From positions 1 to 64,000 of the forward strand of contig JBKQIF010000049.1 of NCBI GenBank assembly GCA_052148435.1: a stretch of 64,000 bases of DNA, in the 5' to 3' direction. Positions 8,428 through 17,784 of the stretch are shown here, piece by piece. Numbering within the stretch: position 1 is the first letter of the stretch; every line of letters begins with the position of its first letter. The position numbers and the translations under genes are program-made. The DNA is from JBEKYD01 sp052148435. Lineage in GTDB: Bacteria > Acidobacteriota > Terriglobia > Bryobacterales > Bryobacteraceae. A model generated the notes under the pieces. That model ran no database searches. It saw nothing but the letters and a program-made list of their open reading frames with translations, and was not told where the DNA came from.

Positions 8428-10067
8428 TAGCCTTATCCGCGGCGGTCACCGCCGCGCCGCAGAAGCTCGTCTTCAAGGATTTGCACGCCCCCATTCCCAT
8501 GCGCGACGGCGTGCGTCTCTACGCCAATGTTTTTCTGCCTTCCGAACATGCCCGCGTTCCAGCCATCCTCGTGCGCACGCCCTACGGCAAGGGCGAAGAC
8601 CTCGTCCCCAATTACCAGGCCCTGGTCGATCATGGTTTCGCCGTCGTGATCGAAGACGTCCGCGGCCGCTACGAATCCGAGGGCGAATTCCACCCCTTGG
8701 AACAGGAAGCGCCCGACGGCAACGACACCCTCGATTGGATCGCCCGTCAAAGTTGGTGCGACGGCAAGATCGGTATGACCGGCGGTTCTTACCTGGGCAT
8801 CGCGCAGTGGAAAGCCGCTCTCGCCGGTAACCCCCATCTCAAGGCCATCTTTCCCGTCGTCGCCGGCGACGACGACTACCGCGACCGCTTCTATTCCACC
8901 GGCGGCGCCATGAAGCTCGGTTACCGCCTCGAATGGATGGCCGAAAACCTGGGCGTCTTCGGCTACCATCCCGATTTCTCCAGCTTCGTCCTCCACCTTC
9001 CCGTCCGCACCGCCGACATCGCCGCCACCGGCCGCACCGTCGACATGTTTCAGGCCGCCGCCGCTCATCCCGCCTTCGATTCCTTCTGGAAATCCATCAG
9101 CGTTCGTGAACAATTGGCCAAGGTGCGGGTTCCCGTCTTCTCCGTCGGCGGCTGGTACGACAATTTCGCCGAAAGCGACCTGGAAGCCTACGCGGCCCTG
9201 CGAAAGACCTCCGGTCTCAACCGCATCGCCATCGGCCCGTGGCCCCACAATATGTCGGTCAAGTTTTCCGGCGTCGATTTCGGGCCCGACTCCCGGCTTC
9301 CCATCCGCTCCCTCCAGATCGCCTGGTTCGATCAGTGGCTGCTCGGTAAGGATTCGCCCCTGCTCTCCCAGCCGCCGGCGCGCATTTTCGTGATGGGCGC
9401 CAACCGCTGGCGCGAATTTCAGGATTGGCCGCCGGAGCAAGCCCGGCCCCAAGAGTTCTACCTCGAAGGCGGCGCCGCCCTCGGCGACGAACCCCCTCGC
9501 CGCGCCGCCGCCGAACGTTACGTGTACGACCCGGCCAGTCCCGTCCCCACCCGCGGCGGCGCCGTCTGCTGCAATCCGCGCGTTTTTCCCTGGGGACCCA
9601 TGGATCAGCGCCCCGTCGAAGAACGCAAGGACGTACTCACTTATTCCACCCCGCCGCTCACTCGCGACCTGGAAGCCATCGGCCCCGTCACCGTCGAGCT
9701 ATACGTCTCTACCACCGTGCGCGATACCGATTTCACCGCCAAGCTCGTCGATGTGTTCCCCGATGGGGAGGCCCGCAACCTGACCGACGGCATCCTGCGG
9801 CTGCGCTATCGCACTTCGCTCGAGCGCGCCGTGCTGGCCACGCCCGGCCAGGTCTATCGCATTACCGTGGATGCCGGCGTTACCGGCAACGTCTTCGAGA
9901 AGGGCCATCGCATCCGCCTCGAAATCTCCAGCAGCAACTTCCCCCGCTTCGACCGCAATCCCAATACCGGAACCGCCATCGCCGCCGAAACCCACCCCAT
10001 CAAAGCGACCGAGACTATCTATCACGACAAACAGCACCCGTCCAAACTGGTTCTCATGGTGATGTAA
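8397..10067 (+). CDS. CocE/NonD-family hydrolase (S15-type), secreted
   Basis: A 556-residue alpha/beta hydrolase of the cocaine-esterase / X-Pro dipeptidyl-peptidase (S15) family. TTG 8397 gives a clean signal peptide (about residues 1-20, VFCLIALSAAVTAA) and overlaps the upstream gene by 31 bp. The hydrolase domain starts at PMRDGVRLYANVFLP. The nucleophile elbow is GMTGGSYLG with the serine near residue 129. WPHN and the C-terminal jelly-roll X-Pro_C domain (PLTRDLEAIGPVTVELYV onwards) follow. Members cleave esters, amides or acyl-dipeptides, so the specific substrate is unknown. Confidence 0.9.
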   Translation: MELARRVFCLIALSAAVTAAPQKLVFKDLHAPIPMRDGVRLYANVFLPSEHARVPAILVRTPYGKGEDLVPNYQALVDHGFAVVIEDVRGRYESEGEFHPLEQEAPDGNDTLDWIARQSWCDGKIGMTGGSYLGIAQWKAALAGNPHLKAIFPVVAGDDDYRDRFYSTGGAMKLGYRLEWMAENLGVFGYHPDFSSFVLHLPVRTADIAATGRTVDMFQAAAAHPAFDSFWKSISVREQLAKVRVPVFSVGGWYDNFAESDLEAYAALRKTSGLNRIAIGPWPHNMSVKFSGVDFGPDSRLPIRSLQIAWFDQWLLGKDSPLLSQPPARIFVMGANRWREFQDWPPEQARPQEFYLEGGAALGDEPPRRAAAERYVYDPASPVPTRGGAVCCNPRVFPWGPMDQRPVEERKDVLTYSTPPLTRDLEAIGPVTVELYVSTTVRDTDFTAKLVDVFPDGEARNLTDGILRLRYRTSLERAVLATPGQVYRITVDAGVTGNVFEKGHRIRLEISSSNFPRFDRNPNTGTAIAAETHPIKATETIYHDKQHPSKLVLMVM

Positions 10068-10166
10068 AGACTCAGTAGCCCGGACGCTGTTCACCTATGT
10101 CGTGGCGCAGTGGAGGACGACGCCGCTGGATCTCGATGACAAGTTAGGGATGACGCAGGAACAAAT

Positions 10167-10284
10167 GTGGCGCACGCACTCTTCGGTGTCGCGTCGGCAC
10201 TTTTTGCCGACGCTCGCTACCCCAGGGCGCAGAGGCGTCGAGTGGAGAGAGACTCGGCGAGGCACCGGGGAGTGCGTGCGCCAC
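10167..10284. repeat. GTGG-type REP doublet (cloverleaf), complete copy
   Basis: This 118-bp element in the spacer after the CocE gene has perfect 14-bp ends (GTGGCGCACGCACT, 10167-10180, and its complement at 10271-10284). An inner stem CGGTG/CACCG pairs next. Two hairpins fill the middle: GCGTCGGCA...TGCCGACGC (10191-10213) and one around CGTCGAGT (10236-10259, one mismatch). The architecture matches copies at 52383-52474 and 58493-58605. The rest of 10068-10332 holds no gene. Confidence 0.8.
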
Positions 10285-10332
10285 GAGAGCGGATGTGAAA
10301 GCACGCTTGCGTGAGCCCTAACTAAGCCGTGG

Positions 10333-12102
10333 TCAGCTACCGGAAATCGAGAGCGCCGCCGGTTCACTGGCCTCGCTGCCGGCGAGTTCGCCGGGCGCTC
10401 GTGCCGGGATGTTCGTCAGGCCGAAATTGGCGGTGAAGTGAAATGTGCTTCCCTTATCCACCTGGCTCTCCAGCCAGACCCGGCCGCCCATCCTCTCAAC
10501 CAGCCACGCCGAGATGGCCAGGCCCAGGCCCGTGCCGCCGTATTTGCGGGTGATGGATCCATCCGCTTGACGAAAGGGCTCGAAAAGACAGGCCTGCTTG
10601 TCCGCGGGAATTCCAATTCCCGTATCCCGCACGGCGAAGTGCAGCACCACGCTGGCTTCCAATAAAACATCCACGCTCACCTCCAGATCCACCGAGCCCC
10701 GCGACGTGAACTTGACGGCGTTGCCCACGAGGTTCAGCAATATCTGGCGCAGCCTGCCAGGGTCCCCGACCAGACCGTCCGGCGCTTCGGCCCGCACCCT
10801 GGTGGAAAGTGCCAGGTGTTTACGCTGCGCCTCCGGCAATATCGTCTTGCTGGCCATTTGCACGTACTCGCGCAAGGAGAAGGAGATACGTTCCAATTCC
10901 GTCCGTCCGGCTTCGATTTTCGAGAAATCCAGAATGTCGTTGATAATGGTGAGCAGCCCTTCCGCGGACGTTTCCACGCTCTGAAGATAGTCCGTCTGCT
11001 CCGCATCCAGATCGGTGCCCAGGGCAAGTTGCGTGAAACCGATAATGCCATTCATGGGAGTGCGGATTTCATGGCTTACGTTGGCCAGAAACTCGCTCTT
11101 CAGCTTGTTGGCAATCTCGGCCGAAATCCGTGCCTGCCGCAGATCCTCTTCCATGCGGCGCCGCTCGGTGATGTCGAGGAAGAATACCAGGATATGCCGC
11201 AACTTCCGGATGTCCACCAAACGGACCCAAATCAGCGCGGTTCGAGGTTGTCCCAGGTTGCGGGCGAACACTACCTCTTTGCCGTCGATCGAGCCCGCGG
11301 CGCGAAGTTCATCCCGGCATTGGTTCATGGTCTCGACGTCCAGCACCGGAAAATCTTCGGCACTCTTCCCGATAAACTCCGCTCTGGCCACCTGAATCTG
11401 TTCCTCAAAGGCGCAATTGGCGTCGACGATGCGGCCGGTGGGGTCGAGCAGGGTGATTCCCACCGGTCCGGCTTGAAAGATGGTTCGAAACGCTTCCTGG
11501 GCCGCCGATCGCTCTTCCAGCTCGCGCCGGATTCGCAGGTGGGCTTGTTCGAGTTTAGCCGTACGCTTTGCCACCATGCGGTCCAGATCCACGATGCGAA
11601 GCCTGGCCTGCTCGGTGAGCGACCATTTCCTGCTCAGGGCGTGCGCCAATTGGATGACTTCGATGCTATCGAAAGGTTTCTTCAGGATCAGCAGGCTGTC
11701 GGAATGCCCCAACCGCTTGTGCATGTCGTGCCAGGAATAGTCGGAATATGCCGTACAGACGACCGCCTGAAGATTGGGATCCACCTGCCAGATCCGTGCG
11801 ATCGTCTCCACTCCATCCCATCCCGGCGGCATGCGAATATCGACGAACGCCATGGCATAGGGACGCCCCTCGGATAGCGCTTGCCGAACCTTCTCCAAAC
11901 CCTCCTGTCCCTGGTAGGCCGAGTCCACTTCAAAGTGGATCGTTTCCATGGGCGCGGCGCCAAACAAGAAAGCTTCATCCTCCTCCAGTTCGATAGCGTC
12001 ACGCGGGCCGGGGGCCAGGATCTTACGAAGATCCTCGTGAATCTCTTCCACGTCGTCGATCACCAGAATGCGGCGATTTGCTTTCACGGCCAGTGAACTC
12101 AT
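10333..12102 (-). CDS. REC-PAS-histidine kinase signalling protein
   Basis: A 589-residue cytoplasmic two-component protein with no membrane segment. The N-terminal receiver domain runs about 10-160 with phospho-acceptor motif FVDIRMPP and the conserved lysine in LILKKPFD. A coiled coil and PAS domain (about 200-325) follow, then HisKA with SHEIRTPMNGIIGFTQ and a HATPase domain with NLVGNAVKFT, DTGIGIP and GTGLGLAIS boxes. No DNA-binding output is visible, so the output partner is elsewhere. Its ATG overlaps the stop of the membrane kinase by 4 bp, so the two are translated together and probably form one relay. Confidence 0.92.
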   Translation of the reverse strand: MSSLAVKANRRILVIDDVEEIHEDLRKILAPGPRDAIELEEDEAFLFGAAPMETIHFEVDSAYQGQEGLEKVRQALSEGRPYAMAFVDIRMPPGWDGVETIARIWQVDPNLQAVVCTAYSDYSWHDMHKRLGHSDSLLILKKPFDSIEVIQLAHALSRKWSLTEQARLRIVDLDRMVAKRTAKLEQAHLRIRRELEERSAAQEAFRTIFQAGPVGITLLDPTGRIVDANCAFEEQIQVARAEFIGKSAEDFPVLDVETMNQCRDELRAAGSIDGKEVVFARNLGQPRTALIWVRLVDIRKLRHILVFFLDITERRRMEEDLRQARISAEIANKLKSEFLANVSHEIRTPMNGIIGFTQLALGTDLDAEQTDYLQSVETSAEGLLTIINDILDFSKIEAGRTELERISFSLREYVQMASKTILPEAQRKHLALSTRVRAEAPDGLVGDPGRLRQILLNLVGNAVKFTSRGSVDLEVSVDVLLEASVVLHFAVRDTGIGIPADKQACLFEPFRQADGSITRKYGGTGLGLAISAWLVERMGGRVWLESQVDKGSTFHFTANFGLTNIPARAPGELAGSEASEPAALSISGS

Positions 12103-14330
12103 GCCGCTCCTCTCCGGCGCGCCCTATCCGGCGCGGAGGGTAACTCCAGGATGAAAGTCGCGCCGCGGCCGGGTCCATCGCTTTCGGCCCAAAGCGCCCC
12201 TCCCATCTGCTTGGCGGCTAACGCTCCGGAGTGCAGCCCAAAGCCGTGCCCGTCTTTCTTGGTGGTGAAACCGTGGGCGAAAATCCGAGTGAGGCTTTCC
12301 GGCGGCAATCCGATTCCGGAATCCTGCACTTCGATCCGAGCCCGCATGCCGGTCGAATGCCGGATGCGGATGTGCACCACCCGATCGGGCGGATCCGCCT
12401 CCTTGATCGCCTGTTTGGCATTCTGCAGAAGGTTGAGCAGAATCTGCAGAATGTTGTGTTTGTCCGCCGCGACCGGCGGCAATTCCTCGTATTGGCGTTC
12501 TACCCGGACTTTATGCCGCTGGAAACCCGCCTGCGCGATGTGAAAGGCATCGTCGGCTAACTGTGCCAGAGAGATGTCTTCGATCACTCCGGAAATCTTC
12601 GCATAGCTCTGCTGGGTGGCCACAATCCGTTTGATGTGATCCACGTGGTCGCGCACCAGCCGGATCTCTTCCAGAAGGCCGCCTCGTTCCTGCTGAAAAT
12701 GTTTGCCCAGCTTTTCCAGGTACGGCAGTACCCGCTGTCCCACCGGATCGGCGCCGAGAAAGCCAGCCAGATCCTCCCGGTGTTGCGTCAGCATTTCGAC
12801 GGCGCCGACCATCTGATCGACGCGCAATTCCCGAATCCGGCTCTCTGCCACATCGGCGCCTACGTTGACGCTGTTCAGTACGTTCCCCACGTTGTGCAGG
12901 ACGCCGGTGGCCACCTCGGCCATGCCGGAAGCGCGCGAGAGTTCCATCAGCCGCTGCTGCGCTTCCGCCAACTCGGCCCGGGCCTGTTCCTTGGCGTTCA
13001 CCTGGTCCTGCAATTCTCTGGTCCGCTCCACCACCCGCTGCTCCAGCATCTCCTTGGCTTCCAGCACGGCTTGCTGCGCGCGCTGCCTCGTGATGGTCGC
13101 GCCCAACATTCCGGCCGCGGTCCGCAGCCCGTCGAGCTCCGCTTCGCTCCATTCCCGTCGATGGCGGCAATCGTCGAATCCGACAAATCCGAACCACTCC
13201 GTGCCTACATGGATGGGGGTCAGAATCGTGGCCGGCGGTTTGCCGGGAACCGGCTCGCCGTCCACGGCCTCTCGCCGCTGGTAATCCATCTGGACGATTT
13301 CCCCGCGCCTCAGTTGGCCGGCCAGATCCGCCAGATCCACGCCTTCCGTCTGCAGCCGCCGGCTATATTCCTCGCTTGAGACTCCGGTGGCTTCCGTCGA
13401 ATTCCAACGGTAGTGCATCGTCGTGCGTTGCTTGTCGCCCGGCAAGTCGTGGTTTTCGAAAACCGCCCCCCGGCTGGCTCCCATGGCGGTGCCCAGCCGG
13501 CCAAGCATCTCGGGCACGGTCGCCCGCCAATCCGCGGTACTCAAAAACTGTTGCCCGGCGAAACGAATGCTCTCGAGTATCCGGTTGCGCTGGAGAATGG
13601 AATCGGCCATGGCGTTGAACGCACGTGCCAAACTGCCGATTTCATCCTGCCCCAGCGGCGCCGCGCGAGCGGTGAGATCGCCCGAAGCGACCTGGCCAAC
13701 CACCGATTGCAGGTCGAGAATCGGTCTTACCAGGTGTTTGGCGTACCAAAGGGAAGCCAGCAGGCTCATTACCACGCACAGGATTGCCATGAGAGTGGTG
13801 CGCTGGTACACGCGGGCGACGCTTCGGTCATAGGAGGAAAGCGACAGGCCAACGTGAATCCATCCCCAGCGGATCGCCGAATAGTCGAAGGGACGGGAAA
13901 AGTGAAAAACGCGCCGATGGAATAACGGAACCAACTGAATGCCGCTGCTAATGACCCGGACATCCGGCCGCCAGAACGGACCAAGCGTATCCGTGCGCCA
14001 GCCTGCGCGTTCCACGATTACCGAAACCCCATCGTTCTTGGTAATGACCAGATAATCGATGGCCTGGTCGCCGGCCAGCACCTGAACGCACTGATCCACC
14101 ACACTGCTATAGTCCTCCGATACCGCCGCCCCGGCGGTGACTTCCTGCAAGGAGGAAGAAATCCCGCGCGCCTTTGAATCCAACGCTTCGAGCAGGTCCT
14201 TCTTCTGCTCCGGTATCGTCGCGGTGGCGAAAATCGCCAGCGTGAGCAAGGTTACCAGCCACGATAGCAGCGAGATTCGCAGCGCAATTTTGCCGGGCAG
14301 GTGAATCGGGAAAAGAAAAAGACGTCTCAT
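12099..14330 (-). CDS. Membrane sensor kinase with HAMP, GAF and non-canonical H-box
   Basis: A 743-residue inner-membrane sensor. Helices near residues 18-40 and 175-200 bracket a periplasmic domain of about 135 residues. HAMP follows (PILDLQSVVGQVASGDLTAR), then a GAF-like region (about 280-420), a coiled coil, a dimerisation region with GVLHNVGNVLNSV in place of the usual SHE.RTP H-box, and a HATPase domain with LLNLLQNAKQAI, DSGIGL and GHGFGLHSGALAA. The HNxGN type is a recognised variant H-box. The gene lies 18 bp after the PhnD-like binding-protein gene, so periplasmic ligand sensing through that protein is a reasonable inference. Confidence 0.9.
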   Translation of the reverse strand: MRRLFLFPIHLPGKIALRISLLSWLVTLLTLAIFATATIPEQKKDLLEALDSKARGISSSLQEVTAGAAVSEDYSSVVDQCVQVLAGDQAIDYLVITKNDGVSVIVERAGWRTDTLGPFWRPDVRVISSGIQLVPLFHRRVFHFSRPFDYSAIRWGWIHVGLSLSSYDRSVARVYQRTTLMAILCVVMSLLASLWYAKHLVRPILDLQSVVGQVASGDLTARAAPLGQDEIGSLARAFNAMADSILQRNRILESIRFAGQQFLSTADWRATVPEMLGRLGTAMGASRGAVFENHDLPGDKQRTTMHYRWNSTEATGVSSEEYSRRLQTEGVDLADLAGQLRRGEIVQMDYQRREAVDGEPVPGKPPATILTPIHVGTEWFGFVGFDDCRHRREWSEAELDGLRTAAGMLGATITRQRAQQAVLEAKEMLEQRVVERTRELQDQVNAKEQARAELAEAQQRLMELSRASGMAEVATGVLHNVGNVLNSVNVGADVAESRIRELRVDQMVGAVEMLTQHREDLAGFLGADPVGQRVLPYLEKLGKHFQQERGGLLEEIRLVRDHVDHIKRIVATQQSYAKISGVIEDISLAQLADDAFHIAQAGFQRHKVRVERQYEELPPVAADKHNILQILLNLLQNAKQAIKEADPPDRVVHIRIRHSTGMRARIEVQDSGIGLPPESLTRIFAHGFTTKKDGHGFGLHSGALAAKQMGGALWAESDGPGRGATFILELPSAPDRARRRGAA

Positions 14331-14348
14331 GGACTATCCCTCGCCGTG

Positions 14349-15275
14349 TTAGCCTTTCGCGCCGGCGTAGCGCCGCCGGGCGCGCTCGGCCGCTTCCGCC
14401 AAATCCACGGCGCTCCGCAGCACCGACGAATCCCTCGCGGCCATTCCCTTTGTCTGGAACATGGCTAATAACTGCCTGCCGGTGGCGCTCTTGTCCAGAT
14501 TCTCGAGTGCCGACTGGAACTTGAATTTGATTGCCGGCTGGCAATTTCGATGGAATCCGAAAAACGAATTAATGTAAGGTGGCGATGTGGCCAATGTCCG
14601 CAATGTAACGCCAAGTTGCGGGTTGAGCTCGCACATGGTTTGAAAGCCCTCCTGCGTCACCAGGCAGGCGTCGGATTGCCCAAAGAACACCGGGAGCACG
14701 GAACGCGAGAGCTTGGCGTTTGGCGTCACTCCGCCGAAAAACCGCTCGCTCGGCCCCAGATGTGCGGTGTTCAGCAAGGTTTCCACCCAGTCCATGGCCA
14801 GACACGTGACCGGGCTCCGGTAATAGACGAGCGGCCGGCCACGAAGCTCGGCCACGGTGTGGATGTTGCTCTTGGCGTTCACCAGCAACACAAACGTCTG
14901 TCCTACGCCATTTGGCTCAACCATCAGGACGCTAGGATCCACGGAAGCGGCAAACGGTATGTAGTCCAGCGTCGTGCAGGCCACCGAATCCACCGCCGCC
15001 TTTCGCATCAGCTCCAGCATCTGGTTTGCCGAAGCCAGGAAGTACTGTTCGTAGTCGATGTGCATTCCAACGATGCCGGACACAACGTCGGCCCACGAGC
15101 GCAAAGCCGCCCGAGCGTCGCTTTCATTGATGTCGGCCAGCATCGCCGAGGAGGTAGCCACCCGGAACGTTGGCTTGCCCGAGTCGGCGCTAGCCCCGCG
15201 CGCCCCGCGAGCGGCCCCCAACACTCCCCACGGGATTCCGGGCGCGGCCCGGAGGAATCCCCTGCGGGAGATCAT
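14349..15275 (-). CDS. PhnD-like periplasmic substrate-binding protein
   Basis: A 308-residue protein of the phosphate/phosphite/phosphonate-binding (PhnD) fold. A twin-arginine signal (SRRGFLRAAP) is followed by the mature domain from about residue 35. The family pattern includes ANQMLELMRKAAVDSVACTTLDYIPFA, SNIHTVAELRGRPLVYY and the second-lobe motif QSDACLVTQEGFQTMCELNPQLG. No ABC permease or ATPase is nearby; the neighbours are a sensor kinase and a TolC channel. It therefore probably works as a ligand sensor rather than an importer component. ATG 15275 shares ATGA with the TolC gene stop. Confidence 0.8.
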   Translation of the reverse strand: MISRRGFLRAAPGIPWGVLGAARGARGASADSGKPTFRVATSSAMLADINESDARAALRSWADVVSGIVGMHIDYEQYFLASANQMLELMRKAAVDSVACTTLDYIPFAASVDPSVLMVEPNGVGQTFVLLVNAKSNIHTVAELRGRPLVYYRSPVTCLAMDWVETLLNTAHLGPSERFFGGVTPNAKLSRSVLPVFFGQSDACLVTQEGFQTMCELNPQLGVTLRTLATSPPYINSFFGFHRNCQPAIKFKFQSALENLDKSATGRQLLAMFQTKGMAARDSSVLRSAVDLAEAAERARRRYAGAKG

Positions 15276-16846
15276 CTCCCGTCTCCCTTGAGATCCTTCT
15301 GGATTTCCCTTCCCACCACCAGGTTCAGTTGGGAGAGCAGCGCCACATAGTCGAATCGCGCTTTGAAGTGTTGCGCCGACATCAGCGCCTCCACCAACTG
15401 GGCGCGAATTACCTTGTCCGTCTCCACCAGCTCGTTTTGATAGGCGCGCTCGTTCAGGTCCCGGCTCTCGATGGCCGATTGCATCGCCCGGCCGCTGGCT
15501 TGGGAAGCCTTGGCGGCCTCGCTCAAACCCAGGAAGAGGTCTTTGACCTGAAGACCGAGCCCCTCGCGCAGCAGAAACTGATTCTGTTTCAGTTGGTTCA
15601 CTCTGGCGAGCGACTCGCCGACCCTGTTGCGCGTCAACATGCCGTCGAACAGCGGAACTTCGATGCCCACGCCCACCGACCAGCCATTGCGATTCTGCGG
15701 GGTGGACATGCCGCTGTCGTACCCGTCGTTCCATAAGCTGTGCAACTCGCCGGTTAGGGCCAGCTTGGGATAGTATCCGCTGCGCGCCGTGGTCAGCGAG
15801 CCCTCGGCGGCGCGAATCGCGGCTTCCAGTTTCTTCCAGTCCGGACTGAACCGATACGAGGTGGCGACGAGATTGTCGAGATCTCCGGCATAGGGCTCAA
15901 AAGGTATCTCCGCATCCTTCGGCTGGATATTGGCGTTCCAGGCCAGGCCGGCGCTGTTCGCCAGGGCGGCTTCGGCCATCAAGGCGTTCTTCTCCAATGT
16001 CGCCACCATGGACCGCAGCGACTCTACCATGACTTGAGTATCCAGGTAGTCGGTCTTCGACACCTTCCCGGCGCTGTTTTTGTAAAGGCTCTCGGTCAAC
16101 TGCAGGGTGACTTCCATTCGGTCCAGGGTATCCTTGCCCACCTGCTCGACCTGCCGCGCCAGCACCGCGCCCCAATACATTCGCCGCACCTGATCCGCCA
16201 CTTCCAGATCGGTTCGATCAGCTTCGGCCCGCATCATCTCCACATATCCATTCGATTGTTCGCCCAGGCCTTTCCTCATGCCCCCGTCCAAAACCAGCCA
16301 CTTCATATCCAGCGAGCCTGTCGCGAGGTTACGGTCGAGGACCTTGATGTTCTGTTCCGGGATGGCAAAATTTTGCGCCGCGGTAGTGAGGCTCTGCCCG
16401 GGATAGGCGACCGGCATTTGTAAAGTGGCGGGTGGAAAGCCCGGAGCGAACGCGTTGGCCGGGATGGTTACCATCGCCGCGCCTCCTGGAATGTTCACGG
16501 TTTGCGCCGGAATCTGCATGGTGCTGGATGGAAAGATAAAATTGAGGGGCTGATCCAAGAGCTGGTAGGCCGCTTTGAGATTAACCTGTGGCCAGTAGCC
16601 GGACAGAGCCTGCCTGTGTTGTGCCTCCGCCATGGCAACTTCAAAGCGCGACGCGGGACGGCGATGATTCCTTTCGAGCGCCATCTGAAGACATTGATCG
16701 AGATTGCGGACGGTGGCTTGCGAAGACAGAATTGCAGCCGGATCGACGTTACTGGCGTCGCCGCCGAACGCGGGAAGTTCGATTGCCAGCACGGCGGCGG
16801 CTATGGTCAAACGGCGGAGACAGACGTGTACGGTCGAAGACAACAT
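15272..16846 (-). CDS. TolC-family outer-membrane efflux protein
   Basis: A 524-residue outer-membrane channel protein. A signal peptide at about residues 1-28 is followed by two repeats of the TolC fold. Family features are the N-terminal ALERNHRRPASRFEVAMAEAQHRQALSGYWPQVNLKAAYQL and its second-half counterpart AAEGSLTTARSGYYPKLALTGELHS, plus long alpha-helical segments. No membrane-fusion protein or inner-membrane pump lies beside it, which is unusual. The gene is translationally coupled to the PhnD-like gene by a 4-bp overlap and is preceded by a 185-bp spacer that could hold the operon promoter, though no clear boxes were found. Confidence 0.88.
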   Translation of the reverse strand: MLSSTVHVCLRRLTIAAAVLAIELPAFGGDASNVDPAAILSSQATVRNLDQCLQMALERNHRRPASRFEVAMAEAQHRQALSGYWPQVNLKAAYQLLDQPLNFIFPSSTMQIPAQTVNIPGGAAMVTIPANAFAPGFPPATLQMPVAYPGQSLTTAAQNFAIPEQNIKVLDRNLATGSLDMKWLVLDGGMRKGLGEQSNGYVEMMRAEADRTDLEVADQVRRMYWGAVLARQVEQVGKDTLDRMEVTLQLTESLYKNSAGKVSKTDYLDTQVMVESLRSMVATLEKNALMAEAALANSAGLAWNANIQPKDAEIPFEPYAGDLDNLVATSYRFSPDWKKLEAAIRAAEGSLTTARSGYYPKLALTGELHSLWNDGYDSGMSTPQNRNGWSVGVGIEVPLFDGMLTRNRVGESLARVNQLKQNQFLLREGLGLQVKDLFLGLSEAAKASQASGRAMQSAIESRDLNERAYQNELVETDKVIRAQLVEALMSAQHFKARFDYVALLSQLNLVVGREIQKDLKGDGR

Positions 16847-17031
16847 ACCATTCTCATCGGACGACGGGTTGCCCGATTCGATAGTGGATTTGGTAATTAA
16901 GCGATAACGGCTGAAGGAGTACTTTGGTGGGAGGGGCCGTTATTTTCAGTGAGTATGTCCGAGTCGTCGAAGGTTAGCGTCGCCATTCCTGGAGGGAAAC
17001 CGGACAGGCCGGGAAACCTCTCCCGCCAGCG

Positions 17032-17784
17032 TCAAGACGGTTTGTAACTTCCGGCGCTGAACCGGTACGTCACGGCCGAGGAATAAGGCTGCAAGGGCTT
17101 CCCTTCGCCGGCCTGCCTGGTTCCGCTGAATTGGACACGAATGTCCGGATACTCCCGGTTCGGCGCCGGCATGAATTCCAGCGTCGCCTGCCATCGAAAG
17201 GTCTGGTTTTCCGGTAGGTCCGCGGCTTGGTTCGATTCCGCGGTTTCGAGCGAGAGCAGCTCTTTCAGCTTGCCCGCCGCCTCGCCAACCAGGGTCAGGG
17301 TGGTGGCCTCGTGACCCTGCGCCATGGAGTCCATTTCGAAGGCCAGCGCGGGTAAGGCGGGACCAAGTTGTTGCAGGCGCGCTTTGGGAGGTTGTCCGTT
17401 GGCGCCCAGGTTTACAATCTTTGCCTGATCGTAGCCGGCCTCCCACCCGCCGTCCTTGCCGATGAAAATTACTCCGCCCGTTACCGGCGGGCAGGCGTGG
17501 CAAGTGTAATCCGGAGGGGCGACGGCCACCAGCACCAGCCTTCGGGAGACCCCGGCCTTGTCGAAGGGCAGAATCGCGTACGCGTTACGCTGCAGTCGAG
17601 CCACCGAAGCGCCCCCAAAATCGGCGTCGCCGGAGTACTGCCACGAGGAGGAGATTGCGATGGCGATCTCTCGCGCCTTCGCGTCGTCCCAGTTTCCGCC
17701 GAACGACCGGCCGGCCTGGCCCTGCGAACAGGCGCACATGGCGCAACTCATGAGCGCGTATGCCCACAGCCACGGGCCTCTCAT
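17032..17784 (-). CDS. Putative lipoprotein of unknown function
   Basis: A 250-residue predicted lipoprotein. The N-terminus MRGPWLWAYALMSCAMCACSQG carries a lipobox-like segment ending in cysteine, so lipid attachment near residue 17-19 is likely. The body has no family I recognise; it contains paired cysteines in CHACPP and a strand-rich C-terminus. ATG 17784 is chosen over the longer frame because it gives a proper signal and overlaps the upstream stop by 4 bp (ATGA). That coupling ties it to the broken lysozyme-like gene. Confidence 0.65.
   Translation of the reverse strand: MRGPWLWAYALMSCAMCACSQGQAGRSFGGNWDDAKAREIAIAISSSWQYSGDADFGGASVARLQRNAYAILPFDKAGVSRRLVLVAVAPPDYTCHACPPVTGGVIFIGKDGGWEAGYDQAKIVNLGANGQPPKARLQQLGPALPALAFEMDSMAQGHEATTLTLVGEAAGKLKELLSLETAESNQAADLPENQTFRWQATLEFMPAPNREYPDIRVQFSGTRQAGEGKPLQPYSSAVTYRFSAGSYKPS

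Noticed and set aside
14550..15350. + strand 266-codon frame over the PhnD-like gene
   Set aside because: Antisense shadow with no family features.
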